Origin: Rhodospirillaceae bacterium bin65
GTDB taxonomy: Bacteria > Pseudomonadota > Alphaproteobacteria > Bin65
Assembly (NCBI GenBank): GCA_002238725.1
Contig: MPMX01000005.1
Span: forward strand, 69,780 to 133,779
Direction of reading: 5' to 3'
DNA: 64,000 bases
Positions 62,171 to 64,000 of this stretch are shown piece by piece. The notes under the pieces were generated by a model, which worked only from the letters and a program-made list of their open reading frames with translations, was not told the origin of the DNA and made no database searches. The position numbers and the translations under genes are program-made. Position 1 is the first letter of the stretch; every line of letters begins with the position of its first letter.

Positions 62171-62962
62171 CTAGCGACTCTTCGGAATGCCGTAGCCGGC
62201 ATCGGTGAAAAACTTCCGGAAGGCCGGGCTGTGCAGCGCCTCGAGCCAGCGCCGCGCACAGGCGGCGTCGCCGCCCCTGACGATGGCGGCGTCGTAGCGG
62301 ATCGGTGGATGGGCGGTTTCCGGGATGCGCGCGACAATCCGGACCAACGGTTCGGCGATCGCGTCCGATTCGTAGACAATAGCCAGCGCCGCTTCCCTGC
62401 GCGCGACATAGGCCGAGGCGATGCGGACGTTCGCGGCCAGCACGATGTTGCGTCGCGCCTGCCGCCACAGCCCGAGCGACTTGAGCGCTGCCATGGCATA
62501 GCGGCCCGCCGGCACATGCCCCGGATCGCCGATGGCGAGCCGGCTCCGTCCCAGAAGGCGCGCCGTCGCAGAATCCGGTGCGAGGCGTTCGACATTCCCG
62601 CCGGAGCCGTGCGCGATGGCGACCAGCCGGTTGCTGAAGAGTGCGCGCCGCGCCGCCGGCAGGGCGAGAACCCGGCCGCGCCGCTCCAGATAGTCGAGCC
62701 AGCGCGGGTCGGCGCTGATGAACAGGTCTGCCGGCGCGCCGAACTCGATCTGGCGGGCGAGGATGCCGCTCGACGCGTAGGACACGCGGATCGTGCCGCC
62801 CGGCGCGATGCAGCGCCGTTGCGTCACCAGCCGTTCGACCGCCCGGTCCAGCGGCTCCTTCAGGCTGGCCGCAGCGAAGATGACGCCGTTGCCGCCGATC
62901 TTCGCATGCGCCGGCGCTGCAAGGAGTAGAAGGGCCGCAATAAGGGCGGTCGCGAGTCTCAT
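62171..62962 (-). CDS. modA: Molybdate ABC transporter substrate-binding protein
   Basis: A 263-residue periplasmic binding protein. The signal peptide MRLATALIAALLLLAAPAHA is followed by VIFAAASLKEPLDRAV, the ModA first anion loop. Then YASSGILARQIEFGAPADLFISADPRWLDYL, with the anion-contact Ser and the DLFISA motif, and LAIGDPGHVPAGRYAMAALKSLGLW are diagnostic. It heads modABC. It is a second oxyanion system next to the TupABC at 34-36 kb. Confidence 0.94.
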   Translation of the reverse strand: MRLATALIAALLLLAAPAHAKIGGNGVIFAAASLKEPLDRAVERLVTQRRCIAPGGTIRVSYASSGILARQIEFGAPADLFISADPRWLDYLERRGRVLALPAARRALFSNRLVAIAHGSGGNVERLAPDSATARLLGRSRLAIGDPGHVPAGRYAMAALKSLGLWRQARRNIVLAANVRIASAYVARREAALAIVYESDAIAEPLVRIVARIPETAHPPIRYDAAIVRGGDAACARRWLEALHSPAFRKFFTDAGYGIPKSR

Positions 62963-63057
62963 GCCGCTTTCTATACGCAGGAATGCCAAAACGCCCAAAC
63001 CCGAACATCGGGCAGCGTCCCGGTTCGACGCTTCGCGACACCTGACAAGAGCCATCG

Positions 63058-63182
63058 TTGCCGCCCCGGCCTTGATCCGGGCCCAGGAGCCTGCCCTGAG
63101 CGAAGCCGAAGGGCCGACCCGAAGGGCCTCAACCTGTGGCTCCTGGTCCCCGGATCTGCGCTGCGCTCCGTCCGGGGTGGCA
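63058..63182. repeat. Family A element, copy 4
   Basis: 125 bp with ends TTGCCGCCCCGG and CCGGGGTGGCAA (11 of 12 bases complementary). The centre is longer than in other copies and contains GAGCCTGCCCTGAGCGAAGC. A truncated tail (CGTCCGGGGTGGCAC) is repeated just after it, at 63210-63226. Confidence 0.75.
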
Positions 63183-64000
63183 ATAGAGGGTGGTCTAGGG
63201 CAGGCCGCCCCGTCCGGGGTGGCACAGAGGGGCAATTTACGGCATCGGCTATCGGATCGGCAGCAGGCCGCGAACGCCTGGTTACCGGAACAATCCCCAA
63301 CTCTTTCAACGGACGGGGTTGCCGGCGCTTCGGCCGGATCGCCCTTCTTCGTTTTTGCGCGGCCGTTCAATATTCGAATCCGGCAAATTGGACGGAAAAA
63401 CAGGCGGTTGGCCGGCTTCCCTGAACTGGACAGACCGTTCCATATACGCGAACAAATCGCCGGAACGGCCAGCCGCGGCGCTGCGGCGCTCCGGGCAAAG
63501 CCTTGTACCACGCGGCTTTCAGCGAGAGCGGCAGCCCGGAGCGTCGGGCCGGATGCGCCGCAAAAGATTGCAAGGAAGGATAATAATCCTTGTGCGTTTG
63601 TCTGGCATTCCGCGGCCCGTTTCCGGCGATTGGGCCGGAAAAACAGGGGGTTGGCCGGTTTCCCTGGCCTGGACGGCGCGTGCACCCTGTTGTGCAGAAA
63701 ATGCGCCGGAACGGCCCTTTCGCAACGATTCGGGCCGCGCCCCTGCGCCCCTGCGGGTGTCTGTGCCCCGCCCCCCCCGACCCCCCCCCCCGGAGGGGAG
63801 GGGGAGCTTCGTTCCGGAAACGCCGCGCCAAAGCCGAAAACCGTCGCAATTCCAAGACATTGCCCCCCTCCCCTTGGATTCCTCTGCGAAATTCCCGGGG
63901 AAGGTTTTGTCGGGAGCGGATCGGGTATTTTCCGGCAGCTTTGGGTATCGATCAGGGTGTTCGATCCAGCGCTGCCGGGCCGTGCGTCGGCGTATTTTGC
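63183..64000. other. Repeat-rich gene-free end of the window
   Basis: No gene can be supported. Two diverged direct copies of a ~92-95-bp block lie at 63379-63470 and 63622-63716; shared stretches include CCGGAAAAACAGG-GGTTGG and CGCCGGAACGGCC. Runs of C (up to 11-12) and G-rich DNA lie at 63768-63800. The last 100 bp are unassigned and may contain a promoter for a gene beyond the edge. Confidence 0.5.

Overview
The window is a high-GC (roughly two thirds G+C) chromosomal segment of an alphaproteobacterium. A Rhodospirillales-like lineage is suggested by the rnd-kdsD-lptCAB-rpoN-hpf-ptsN order, long-form HPF, ZapE, the UbiK family protein and dense palindromic intergenic repeats. The genus cannot be fixed from the sequence.

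Layout. 1-929 is the start of malate dehydrogenase (cut by the window edge). 1.1-26.3 kb is an accessory, catabolism-flavoured stretch of mostly single genes in alternating orientation: GNAT, class II aldolase, flavin reductase, DAO-type oxidase, ZapE, nitronate monooxygenase, creatininase-family amidase, a toxin-antitoxin pair, VOC protein, FAD monooxygenase, LLM oxidoreductase, GhrA-like reductase, class IV aminotransferase, carbamoylase, acyl-CoA ligase, epoxide hydrolase, serine hydrolase, apt, hmgA and an MDR oxidoreductase. Several families of short terminal-inverted-repeat elements lie between these genes. 26.5-28.2 kb is a UGSC-family selenoprotein read through an in-frame TGA. 28.5-30.2 kb is rpmI-rplT-pheS. 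30.7-32.9 kb has tldD and a membrane-anchored aspartic protease. 33-37.9 kb is a tight leftward run dapD-dapE-tupB-tupC-tupA-membrane protein. 38-45.4 kb is envelope and regulation: ptsN, hpf, rpoN, lptB, lptA, lptC, kdsD, an RNase D-like exonuclease and tRNA-Leu(CAG). 45.7-50.7 kb holds an NDUFA9-like protein, uppP, xseA, proC and a YbjN-like protein. 51.5-56.8 kb is the beta-hydroxyaspartate cycle cluster: bhcR divergent from bhcABCD, with a one-base frameshift in bhcD. 57.4-59.9 kb is an unusual one-protein two-component system (PAS-kinase-receiver-DNA-binding) between two 94-bp inverted-repeat-bounded elements. 60-63 kb is ubiK and modABC. The last kilobase is repeat-rich non-coding DNA.

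How the genes fit together. The bhc cluster would turn two glyoxylate into oxaloacetate through glycine, beta-hydroxyaspartate, iminosuccinate and aspartate; the nearby glyoxylate-reductase-like gene fits two-carbon metabolism in general terms. There are two separate oxyanion importers, Tup (tungstate) and Mod (molybdate), and a Sec-containing protein. That is consistent with a cell using Mo/W/Se redox enzymes, although no such Mo/W enzyme and no Sec machinery is visible here.

Most noteworthy: (1) the selenoprotein with a bacterial SECIS-like hairpin directly after the TGA; (2) the complete-looking bhc cluster whose bhcD is broken by one missing base; (3) the kinase/receiver/DNA-binding fusion flanked by paired mini-elements; (4) several short TIR-bounded repeat families that punctuate the accessory half.
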